A DNA stretch of 9,128 nucleotides from NCBI GenBank assembly GCA_030044455.1, contig JASHVU010000605.1, positions 1 through 9,128 on the forward strand, read 5' to 3'. Below, piece after piece: positions 1-5,539 of the stretch. The notes under the pieces were generated by a model, which did no database searches, was not told the origin of the DNA, and was given only the letters and a program-made list of their open reading frames with translations. The position numbers were made by a program, and so were the translations under genes. Numbering within the stretch: the stretch's first letter is position 1; each line of letters opens with the position of its first letter. The stretch is from Acidobacteriaceae bacterium (GTDB taxonomy: Bacteria; Acidobacteriota; Terriglobia; Terriglobales; Acidobacteriaceae).

Positions 1-1205
1 ACGAAGTCGAAGTCGTCCTTGATCACACGAGTTTCTACGGCGACTCGGGCGGCCAGGTGGGTGACCTGGGCTTGTTTCTTTCGCCCGACGGGAATTCTAC
101 TGTGGCTGAGATTGTCGGCTGCGTTTTACCCGTCCAAGGAGTCCGCGCGCACAAAGCGATCCTGAAGCAGGATCTCGCCGTCGGCGACCACCTCACCACA
201 GAAGTCGATGGCGAGCGACGCGACGCCATCCGCCGCAACCATACGGGCACGCACTTGCTGCATGCGGCGCTGCGTCAGGTGTTAGGCGCGCACGTAAAGC
301 AGGCGGGTTCGGCGGTGCATCCTGACCGGCTGCGCTTCGACTTTTCGCATTTCTCTCAGGTTGCCGATGAAGAACTCCAAGAGGTAGAAGAAATCGTCAA
401 CCGCGAGGTGCTCAAAAACGCCAAAGTCGAGACGCTCGAAGACGTTCCGATTGACGTGGCTGTGAACGAGTACCATGCAATGGCGCTGTTCGGCGAGAAG
501 TATGGCGACAAGGTGCGCGTGGTGAAGCTCGACGACGGATTCTCGACCGAGCTTTGCGGCGGCACGCATACCAAGGCAACAGGCGAGATCGGGCTGTTTA
601 AGTTGACCGGCGAAACGTCGGTCTCAAGCGGAGTACGCAGAATCGAAGCGATCAGCGGGATGGGGTCGCTCGATACCTTCCGGCGCGACTTTGAAGTGGC
701 GCAGGCCGCCGCACAGTACACGCCTTCAGCCGATGGTGACCTTGCCGAATCGCTGCGGCTGGCGATGGCAAGCAAAGACGACGAGCTGAAGAAGCTCAAG
801 CGCGAGCTCGAAGAGATGCGAATGAAAACTGCCGCGGGCGAGCTGAACGAAGCCATTGCCGGCGCGGCTGATGTCAAGGGCGTGAAGGTGGTCGCTCATC
901 GCGCCGATAACCTTGAGCGCGGGCAGTTGCGTACCCTGGTCGATAACCTGAAGCAGAAGCTGGGCGAGGGCGTGGTGGTGCTGGCGTCGGCACAGCCCGA
1001 GGGTAAGGTCGCAATTGTCGCGGGCGTGACGCCGGGCCTGGTGAAGCGGGTGCAGGCCGGCAAGCTGGTGGGGGCGATTGCAAAACTCGTGGGCGGCTCG
1101 GGCGGCGGTAGGCCGGATATGGCCGAAGCCGGCGGCAAAGATCAAAGCCAAATTGATGCGGCGCTAAGGGCCGCATCGGGGATTGTGGGCGAGTCGCTTG
1201 GGTAG
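1..1205 (+). CDS. alaS: Alanyl-tRNA synthetase, 3' part (5' end outside window)
   Basis: This enzyme charges tRNA-Ala in the cytoplasm and hydrolyses mischarged Ser/Gly-tRNA-Ala. The reading frame is open from the left edge (first full codon at 3) and opens with the AlaRS signature FYGDSGGQVGD, which marks the start of the editing region, so the catalytic N-terminal half lies upstream. About 400 residues are visible of a usual ~880. The editing-site zinc ligands are present: HTGTH (His80 and His84, visible numbering) and CGGTH (Cys185 and His189). A charged coiled-coil follows at about 255-280. The C-Ala (DHHA1) domain then carries the glycine-rich VGGSGGGRPDMAEAGGKD motif near the C-terminus, and the gene stops with TAG. 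The GTG at 57 is internal and should not be called as the start. The gene converges on the barrel-protein gene across a 140-bp gap. Nothing in the visible part looks broken. Confidence 0.97.
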   Translation, partial: EVEVVLDHTSFYGDSGGQVGDLGLFLSPDGNSTVAEIVGCVLPVQGVRAHKAILKQDLAVGDHLTTEVDGERRDAIRRNHTGTHLLHAALRQVLGAHVKQAGSAVHPDRLRFDFSHFSQVADEELQEVEEIVNREVLKNAKVETLEDVPIDVAVNEYHAMALFGEKYGDKVRVVKLDDGFSTELCGGTHTKATGEIGLFKLTGETSVSSGVRRIEAISGMGSLDTFRRDFEVAQAAAQYTPSADGDLAESLRLAMASKDDELKKLKRELEEMRMKTAAGELNEAIAGAADVKGVKVVAHRADNLERGQLRTLVDNLKQKLGEGVVVLASAQPEGKVAIVAGVTPGLVKRVQAGKLVGAIAKLVGGSGGGRPDMAEAGGKDQSQIDAALRAASGIVGESLG

Positions 1206-1285
1206 CTGCTGCCAGGACCTCTTCCCAACCCAAGCGGAGCCTGGATGGGCTCTCGGCAAGAGGTAAAGACAGGTCCTTCGACGCC
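1206..1285. repeat. Nested, mutually exclusive inverted repeats after alaS
   Basis: Three pairs of complementary arms lie in the alaS 3' flank. An inner hairpin GAGCC (1237-1241)/GGCTC (1248-1252) is enclosed by ACCTCTT (1217-1223)/AAGAGGT (1258-1264). A competing pair, AGGACCT (1214-1220)/AGGTCCT (1271-1277), shares bases 1217-1220 with the second. The arms are exact complements, and the two outer foldings exclude each other. The likely setting is the 3' untranslated region of alaS. No function can be assigned from one sequence. Confidence 0.4.
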
Positions 1286-1319
1286 GCGGGCCGCTGAACC
1301 ATGGGATTCAGCGGCCCGC
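1286..1319. terminator. 13-bp perfect hairpin between convergent genes, putative bidirectional terminator
   Basis: Arm GCGGGCCGCTGAA (1286-1298) is exactly complementary to TTCAGCGGCCCGC (1307-1319) around an 8-nt loop. It lies 80 bp past the alaS stop and 27 bp past the stop of the minus-strand barrel gene, which is where a shared terminator would sit. Neither strand has a T-run after the stem, so intrinsic termination by the standard mechanism is not proven. It could instead protect 3' ends. Confidence 0.5.
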
Positions 1320-1345
1320 TTCGGTCAGGATTACCGGCAGCCGTG

Positions 1346-2212
1346 TTACCGGATCTTGAAGTTGTAGCCGATGCCGACAGAGACAATGGGATAGACCTTG
1401 AGCGGGTTCAGATCGTTCTGATACTTGGCGATCTGTGCCTGCAGGTCGGATTGGACCTCAGCGTCAGTAGCAACGTTCTGGCAGTTCTGGGTGCCCTGCG
1501 GGTCAGTGCATACCTGGCCCGAGACAAGTGCAAGGTTGAGTTTCGGCGTGCCGACAAAAGCGGCGCCAATTTCAACTGGAATAGAGAAATGGCCGCCACG
1601 GCGCGAAATGAGATTTCCCCATCCGGTAGTCATGGTGAAAGCCGGGTTCTGTGCGTTGAGGCCCAGGCTGCCGGCGCCCGTCACGGGATTTGAGGTCGAC
1701 GAGTAGAAGGTGACGTGGTCGAGCGTGAATGACGTTCCGCCTGCGACGGTAACCGTTGCGTTGGCAGAATTCTGGTTATACATGAGTACGCCGGGGCTGA
1801 ATCGCAACCCGTGATAAGGAAAAGGATAGAGATCAATGGAGAGACCGGTGCTGGCCAGGTTGAGCTTGCCGTTCAGGTTCATTCCGTTGGTGTTGATGTT
1901 GCTGACGGTATAGTTGAAGACGTTCCCGACCATGCGGAGATTGATGTAGCGGTTGACATTGGTGGCAGCCTGCAGGTTGATGCCGCCGGCCCCCATCCCG
2001 GCGCTCAAACCCACGCGGGAAAACGGCACCGGGGTGGCGTCGTTTATCTGGGGAACGGAGGAAGGTCTGGCGGCGGAGCCCGGAGCCGGCTCCGCTGTCG
2101 CGCTTGAAGACGAGGAACTGGAAGCTGAGGGATCGGTGGTTGAACTGGTGCGAGCGAATGCGGCCGGTGACACGGCCACCAAGGCGAGGGCAAAGCAAAG
2201 AGTCTTTCTCAA
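1346..2212 (-). CDS. Outer-membrane beta-barrel protein, secreted, TTG start
   Basis: This is a predicted 288-residue envelope protein; its substrate and exact role are unknown. From the TTG at 2212 it begins with a classic Sec signal peptide (Met-Arg-Lys, a hydrophobic stretch, then a cut after AAFA near residue 20). A disordered Ser/Ala/Pro linker follows (about 21-60), including seven consecutive serines. The rest is a run of short alternating polar/hydrophobic strands rich in Asn, Thr, Gly and aromatic residues. It ends in a Pro-Ile-Val-Ser-Val-Gly-Ile-Gly-Tyr-Asn-Phe strand with terminal Lys-Ile-Arg, as expected of a closing barrel strand, though the aromatic residue is not quite C-terminal. 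Two cysteines (235 and 244) could form a disulfide in a loop. The start is chosen because AGGAG (2221-2225) lies 8 nt ahead of the TTG. A longer frame beginning with ATG at 2404 would bury the signal peptide 64 residues in. The family is inferred from architecture. Confidence 0.8.
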   Translation of the reverse strand: MRKTLCFALALVAVSPAAFARTSSTTDPSASSSSSSSATAEPAPGSAARPSSVPQINDATPVPFSRVGLSAGMGAGGINLQAATNVNRYINLRMVGNVFNYTVSNINTNGMNLNGKLNLASTGLSIDLYPFPYHGLRFSPGVLMYNQNSANATVTVAGGTSFTLDHVTFYSSTSNPVTGAGSLGLNAQNPAFTMTTGWGNLISRRGGHFSIPVEIGAAFVGTPKLNLALVSGQVCTDPQGTQNCQNVATDAEVQSDLQAQIAKYQNDLNPLKVYPIVSVGIGYNFKIR

Positions 2213-2220
2213 GGTTCGGT

Positions 2221-2225
2221 CTCCT
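2221..2225 (-). promoter_or_regulatory. Shine-Dalgarno that fixes the TTG start of the barrel gene
   Basis: On the minus strand AGGAG lies 8 nt before TTG at 2212, and the peptide starting there has an immediate signal sequence. No comparable site fits the far-upstream ATG at 2404. Confidence 0.7.
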
Positions 2226-2353
2226 GAGTGAAAAGGCAAATCAGGGTGTGATCTTGAGCCGCGCACCCAGGCTTGCTGTTTTTGATCGAATGCGCATGGC
2301 GGCAAAGGAGGTTTCCGCTTGCTGCGATCGGTTGTTTCCCGAAGGATAAGCCG

Positions 2354-2382
2354 ATGGTAGCAGTGACACCGAAGTCCTTCAA
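2354..2382 (-). promoter_or_regulatory. Weak sigma70-like promoter candidate for the barrel gene
   Basis: On the minus strand TTGAAG (2377-2382) and TACCAT (2354-2359) are separated by 17 bp. Each box matches 4 of 6 consensus positions. It would give a leader of about 135 nt. It lies in the 262-bp divergent region shared with mutY, where I found no better candidate on either strand. This is a guess from box matching only. Confidence 0.2.
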
Positions 2383-2474
2383 GGTAACAAAAGTCGTGCG
2401 GCAATACGCTAAAGTGTTACGCACGGATGGATGAAGCGATGCACCAATTGGAGCAAATGCCGTAAGCTGGGCGC

Positions 2475-3581
2475 ATGGCCAGGCGCGAGCGGGATTCGTT
2501 GAAGCGAAGCTTATTCAAGATTGACCGGCTGCGTCGGCGGCTGCTGAGGTGGTACGACCAGAACAAACGCGACCTGCCTTGGCGGGGAAGCCACGACCCT
2601 TACGCGATTTGGGTGTCGGAGATCATGCTGCAACAAACCCGCGTTGCAGCGGTCGTGGAGCGATACCAGGTTTTCCTCAAGCGATTTCCCTCGCTGATGT
2701 CGCTGGCGCTGGCCAAGGAAGACGAGGTGCTGGCGCTGTGGAGCGGACTGGGGTATTACCGGCGGGCGCGGATGCTGCACAAAGCCGCACAGTTTGTGGC
2801 CCAGAACTACTATGGCAGCCTGCCCAAAAAGTCTGAGGAACTGCGCGAGCTGCCGGGAATTGGCGAATACACAGCCGCAGCCATTGCGAGCATTGCACAC
2901 GGCGAACCTGTGGCTGTAGTGGATGGCAACGTGGAACGAGTGCTGAGCCGACTCGCGGGGTGGGATGAGAGCGCCAAACTCCGGCGTAGAATTGGCGAAC
3001 TCGCCGCGCTGATGGTTGATCCAGAGCGCCCTGGCGACTTTAACCAGGCAATGATGGAACTCGGAGCGATGGTTTGCTTGCCGCGCTCGCCCCGATGCAC
3101 TGAATGTCCCGTGGCCATTGACTGCAATACGCGCGGCGAGCATAAAACTCAAAAACGCGCGCCGATGAAGAGCGTGGCGATTGCGCACGCGCTCTCGGTA
3201 CGCACTTCAGTGAGGAAGTCAGAGCGTGATCGTGGAGGGCGTGAGGTGCTGCTGGAACATCGGCCCACAACGGAATGCATAATGCCGGGGATGTGGGAAC
3301 TTCCGCAACTGATCGAAGCCGAAGTGCCATCAGAGGAATTGCGCATGACGGTGCGTCACGCAATCATGCAGACCAACTATTACGTGCGCATTCGCACAGT
3401 GTTCGAAGATGACGTGGCAAGACTGACGTTGGCGAAAGGCGAGCGACGCTGGGTTGCGTTTGGCGAGGCTAGGGAGATGGCCCTCACGGGTCTCGCGCGC
3501 AAAGTGCTCACTCGGGCGCATCTGCTCTCAACGGCCCCTCTCGACATGATTGCGCCGGCGCGCGAGGAGGATCTCATCTAA
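2475..3581 (+). CDS. mutY: A/G-specific adenine glycosylase MutY
   Basis: MutY is a base-excision repair enzyme that removes adenine mispaired with 8-oxoguanine. At 368 aa this copy has the normal family length. Catalytic Glu49 lies in SEIMLQQTRV, the helix-hairpin-helix is LPGIGEYTAAA (126-136), and catalytic Asp150 is in VAVVDGNVERVLSRL. The 4Fe-4S ligands show the family spacing C-x6-C-x2-C-x5-C (Cys201, 208, 211 and 217). A Nudix-like C-terminal domain spans about 230-345, with MPGMWELPQL at 270-279. At the place where many MutY proteins carry the Phe-Ser-His loop that reads 8-oxoG, this one has RHAIMQTNYYVRI (294-306), so that motif is not evident. The ATG at 2475 has no strong Shine-Dalgarno. 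A TTG at codon 9 is possible, since the conserved region starts around residue 15. The gene is divergent from the barrel gene and appears to be a single transcription unit. Confidence 0.95.
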   Translation: MARRERDSLKRSLFKIDRLRRRLLRWYDQNKRDLPWRGSHDPYAIWVSEIMLQQTRVAAVVERYQVFLKRFPSLMSLALAKEDEVLALWSGLGYYRRARMLHKAAQFVAQNYYGSLPKKSEELRELPGIGEYTAAAIASIAHGEPVAVVDGNVERVLSRLAGWDESAKLRRRIGELAALMVDPERPGDFNQAMMELGAMVCLPRSPRCTECPVAIDCNTRGEHKTQKRAPMKSVAIAHALSVRTSVRKSERDRGGREVLLEHRPTTECIMPGMWELPQLIEAEVPSEELRMTVRHAIMQTNYYVRIRTVFEDDVARLTLAKGERRWVAFGEAREMALTGLARKVLTRAHLLSTAPLDMIAPAREEDLI

Positions 3582-3639
3582 GGACACAAGCGAATCGAAA
3601 TGCCGATTGGGGGCTCCGGCCTTGTAGAGTAAGCGAGGC

Positions 3640-3876
3640 TCAATAGTAATCGGCGCAACTCAGGTAGTATCCGCAGTTGCTGCAAATCAGCTTGCAGCCG
3701 TGGACCGTGAGCCGGTGCGAACAGGTGGGGCACACCTGGCAATGATGCTCGACGGGCTGCGAGTTCTGGAGAGCGCAGGCTACCCCGGATGATGAATTTT
3801 CAGCAGCAAAACCGGCGTCGAGGGCCAGTGGACGGTGTGGGAGCATGCCCGACAGATTAGCATGGAAATAAGGCAC
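3640..3876 (-). CDS. Small Cys-rich zinc-ribbon protein, function unknown
   Basis: This is a 78-aa protein with eight cysteines (34, 46, 49, 52, 61, 65, 68 and 74). CPTC (49-52) and CSNC (65-68) form two CxxC knuckles 12 residues apart, the pattern of a zinc ribbon, and Cys46, Cys61, Cys74 and His44/His45 are further possible ligands. The C-terminus, CGYYLSCADYY, is compact and aromatic. The N-terminal ~40 residues are low in features. I use GTG at 3876, which has a GGGCAGG stretch directly upstream. An ATG at 3846 would give 68 aa and keep all cysteines except none lost from the ribbon. I do not know a named function. The ribbon suggests a metal-binding or nucleic-acid-binding mini-protein. 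It is convergent with mutY and divergent from the OsmC gene, so it stands alone. It could be a fortuitous frame, but the paired CxxC knuckles make that unlikely. Confidence 0.65.
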   Translation of the reverse strand: MPYFHANLSGMLPHRPLALDAGFAAENSSSGVACALQNSQPVEHHCQVCPTCSHRLTVHGCKLICSNCGYYLSCADYY

Positions 3877-4031
3877 CCTGCCCGCGGAAAGTTGGCAGGC
3901 GCCAGAAGCGTCAACATGGGCTGGGCTTCCTCGTTGGACTTAGGTGGGAGGGACCCCGCAAGCCCGGCCGATTAGTCCCAGCAATTGCGGCAATCACAAA
4001 TCCCAAAGAAACCAGAATCATTGAATCCCCG

Positions 4032-4038
4032 AAGGAGG
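4032..4038 (+). promoter_or_regulatory. Strong Shine-Dalgarno of the OsmC gene
   Basis: AAGGAGG lies 4 nt before the ATG at 4043. It is a near-complete anti-16S match with fairly tight spacing, consistent with an abundantly translated protein. It is the strongest ribosome binding site in the window. Confidence 0.8.
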
Positions 4039-4042
4039 GAAT

Positions 4043-4474
4043 ATGGCAAGCAAAGCTAGCGCGGTTTGGTACGGATCACTGAAGGAAGGCAAAGGCACGA
4101 TTTCGACGGCAACGGGCGTGCTGAGCAACGCAAATTATTCGTTTGCAACGCGGTTTGAGGGCGCTGCTTCGGGCACCACGCCTGAAGAATTAATTGCCGC
4201 CGCGCACGCGAGCTGCTATTCGATGGCGCTGGGCGCAACACTGGGCGGATCGGGCCTGACACCGGAATCGATTGAGACCCACGCCGCGGTGACGCTGGCC
4301 AAGGTCGATGGTGGATTTGCGATTACCAAGATCGCACTGACAACCACCGCCAAAGTTCCGGGCGCAACTAAGGAAGTATTTGACACCGCGGCGCAGGGCG
4401 CTAAAGCCGGCTGCCCAATCTCAAAGCTGTTTGCGAATAACACCGAGATCACGCTGGACGCAAAGCTGGTTTAG
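4043..4474 (+). CDS. osmC: OsmC-family peroxidase (organic hydroperoxide / osmotic stress protein)
   Basis: OsmC/Ohr proteins are cytoplasmic thiol peroxidases that reduce organic hydroperoxides with two redox cysteines. At 143 aa this copy has the standard length. The catalytic pair is in the expected places: Cys58 in AAHASCYSMAL and Cys124 in AGCPISKLF, close to the spacing of E. coli OsmC. Arg37 (ATRFEG) and Glu49 in the TPEEL loop match the residues that activate the peroxidatic cysteine. The MASKASAVWYGSLKEGKGTI N-terminus and GTISTATGVLSNANYSF strand resemble the OsmC branch more than Ohr. A strong Shine-Dalgarno precedes the ATG. The next gene follows on the same strand after 88 nt, so co-transcription is possible but unproven. 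In relatives, expression is stress-induced; I see no confident promoter upstream. Substrate preference cannot be read from the sequence. Confidence 0.93.
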   Translation: MASKASAVWYGSLKEGKGTISTATGVLSNANYSFATRFEGAASGTTPEELIAAAHASCYSMALGATLGGSGLTPESIETHAAVTLAKVDGGFAITKIALTTTAKVPGATKEVFDTAAQGAKAGCPISKLFANNTEITLDAKLV

Positions 4475-4562
4475 GCGTCATTTTGCTTTTGTGGCAGACA
4501 TCCCTCCCCAGGCGCTTTGAACACGAGCGGTGCAGGGCGGGATGTTTGCTTTTGGTGCTGCG

Positions 4563-5027
4563 ATGAAAAAGTACAAGTTCAAAGCGACGATTCAGGGCGG
4601 GCCTAACGGAGGCGCGGGGGTGGCGTTCCCCTATGACGTGGATAAGGAGTTCAGTACGAAGGCGAATGTGCCGGTAAAGGCAACTTTGGACGGGGTGCCA
4701 TACACCGGATCGCTGATGAACTGCGGAATGCCGAGCCATATGCTGGCCGTCTTGAAAAGCACTCGCGAAAGAATCGGCAAAAATGTTGGCGATGAGGTTG
4801 AGGTAGAGGTGTGGCGGGACGAAGAGTTGAGAACCGTTAAGACACCGCCGGATTTTGAGAAGCTGCTGAACAAAGAGGGCCTGCTTGTGGGGTTCAAGAA
4901 GCTGAGCTATACGCACCAGAAGGAGTACGTCCGGTGGATCACCGAGGCCAAGAAGAAGGAGACGCGCCAGAACCGGATGATGAAAGCGATGGCGATGCTG
5001 AAATCAGAGATCAAGACTCCTGGTTAG
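4563..5027 (+). CDS. DUF1905 plus YdeI/OmdA-like domain protein
   Basis: This is a 154-aa cytoplasmic-looking protein with no signal peptide. The N-terminal part (about 3-88) matches the DUF1905 pattern: KFKATI, a beta-strand ending FPYDVDKEF, VPVKATLDGVPYTGSL, a Gly-Met-Pro-Ser-His-Met loop, and IGKNVGDEVEVEVWRDEE. The C-terminal part (about 95-150) matches the YdeI/OmdA pattern: PPDFEKLL, then LSYTHQKEYVRWITEAKKKETR and a basic Arg-Met-Met-Lys-Ala-Met-Ala-Met-Leu tail. The molecular function of the family is not established. The ATG at 4563 is chosen because the domain begins at once (MKKYKFKATI). GTG 4530 and ATG 4542 in the same frame would add a non-conserved extension of 7-11 residues, and none of the three has a clear Shine-Dalgarno. 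It follows the OsmC gene on the same strand. Confidence 0.82.
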   Translation: MKKYKFKATIQGGPNGGAGVAFPYDVDKEFSTKANVPVKATLDGVPYTGSLMNCGMPSHMLAVLKSTRERIGKNVGDEVEVEVWRDEELRTVKTPPDFEKLLNKEGLLVGFKKLSYTHQKEYVRWITEAKKKETRQNRMMKAMAMLKSEIKTPG

Positions 5028-5118
5028 AGCGAGCCGAAGCAGCGGCGGGCCACGGTTTTGCAGGTTATCGACCGAGGGTCTCGAGGGTTTTGAAGGACTT
5101 TGCGGGCCGACCGCGAAT

Positions 5119-5147
5119 TTGACACCGCAGGCAGCATTTGCGAGACT
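5119..5147 (+). promoter_or_regulatory. Candidate promoter of tRNA-Leu (perfect -35 box)
   Basis: TTGACA (5119-5124) is an exact sigma70 -35 consensus. At 17-bp spacing the -10 position is GAGACT (5142-5147), which matches only 3 of 6. Transcription would begin around 5154, giving a leader of about 40 nt before the mature tRNA. The position and the perfect -35 support it; the poor -10 argues against it. Confidence 0.35.
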
Positions 5148-5162
5148 CAAACTTGCTGCCTG
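5128..5162 (+). repeat. 9+4-bp inverted repeat overlapping the tRNA-Leu promoter region
   Basis: CAGGCAGCA (5128-5136) is exactly complementary to TGCTGCCTG (5154-5162). Inside, TTTG (5137-5140) pairs with CAAA (5148-5151), leaving a 2-nt bulge and a 7-nt loop. It may terminate transcription from the gene ending at 5027, although no T-run follows, or it may act as an operator, because it spans the spacer and -10 region of the candidate promoter. Confidence 0.55.
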
Positions 5163-5164
5163 TC

Positions 5165-5180
5165 CAGCGCATCCGCGCTG
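5165..5180 (+). repeat. GC-rich 6-bp hairpin just upstream of tRNA-Leu
   Basis: CAGCGC (5165-5170) pairs perfectly with GCGCTG (5175-5180) around a 4-nt loop, 14 nt before the tRNA 5' end. It starts 2 nt after the larger inverted repeat. In a tRNA precursor it would be a stable 5' leader stem next to the RNase P cut site. Confidence 0.45.
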
Positions 5181-5194
5181 AACGACTCTCCCGT

Positions 5195-5281
5195 GCCGAA
5201 GTGGCGGAATTGGCAGACGCGCATGGTTCAGGTCCATGTACTCGCAAGGGTGTGGGGGTTCGAGTCCCTTCTTCGGCACCA
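5195..5281 (+). tRNA. tRNA-Leu (anticodon CAG)
   Basis: This is a complete 87-nt class II tRNA with encoded CCA (5279-5281). Acceptor arms GCCGAAG (5195-5201) and CTTCGGC (5271-5277) pair perfectly. The D-arm carries GGCGGAATTGGCAGACGC, typical of leucine tRNAs. The anticodon stem CATGG/CCATG (5222-5226/5234-5238) holds loop TTCAGGT with anticodon CAG at 5229-5231. A long variable arm includes ACTC-GCAA-GGGT, and the T-loop TTCGAGT is canonical, with two G-T wobble pairs in its stem. It reads CUG, the commonest leucine codon in the neighbouring genes. Frames read through it on either strand are artefacts. Confidence 0.98.
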
Positions 5282-5539
5282 GCGAAAATAAGCTGATTAG
5301 AATGAGCCGTCTCCGGGTGGCTCTAGTCGCTTAGCTAGGCCTCGATTGAGCAGTTGCGCCCAATCTTCCGTATACCTGCATTTTAGAAGGGATACCTCAC
5401 TGCAACTTCGCTGGGGACTGTCCGGTCCGGTTGCGCTTGAGTGCAAAAACGCCGACTGAATTTCTCTCAATGATTACTGCGCCTCACGCGACCTCGACCG
5501 TGGATAATGGCTAGTGCTTTCAAAACGGGGGTATGAACG
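5282..5539. other. 258-bp non-coding gap upstream of the GH2 gene
   Basis: No gene is supported here. Just past the tRNA, GAGCC and GGCTC could form a 5-bp hairpin with a 10-nt loop, but no T-run follows. A tandem GTCCG-GTCCG occurs near 5420. GATAAT at 5503-5508 could be a -10 box but has no matching -35 box. The ribosome binding site for the next gene is probably the GGGGG run at 5527-5531, 8 nt before its ATG. Confidence 0.4.

Noticed and set aside
2209..2424. 71-aa minus-strand frame upstream of the barrel gene
   Set aside because: It ends at the barrel start region, has no recognisable motif or clear ribosome site, and is best read as non-coding leader.
2511..3188. 225-aa minus-strand open frame inside mutY
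   Set aside because: It is antisense to the MutY catalytic and Fe-S motifs and shows no domain features.
3593..3608. AATCG/CGATT hairpin between mutY and the zinc-ribbon gene as a terminator
   Set aside because: The stem is only 5 bp and AT-containing, with no T-run on either strand; too weak to call.
3984..3994. Small palindrome ATTGC-G-GCAAT upstream of the OsmC gene as a regulator site
   Set aside because: Five-base arms are expected by chance at this window length, and no promoter could be placed next to it.
5004..5279. 91-aa minus-strand frame over the tRNA-Leu region
   Set aside because: Its N-terminal part is simply the antisense translation of the tRNA-Leu gene, a well-known kind of annotation artefact; the tRNA structure explains the sequence.
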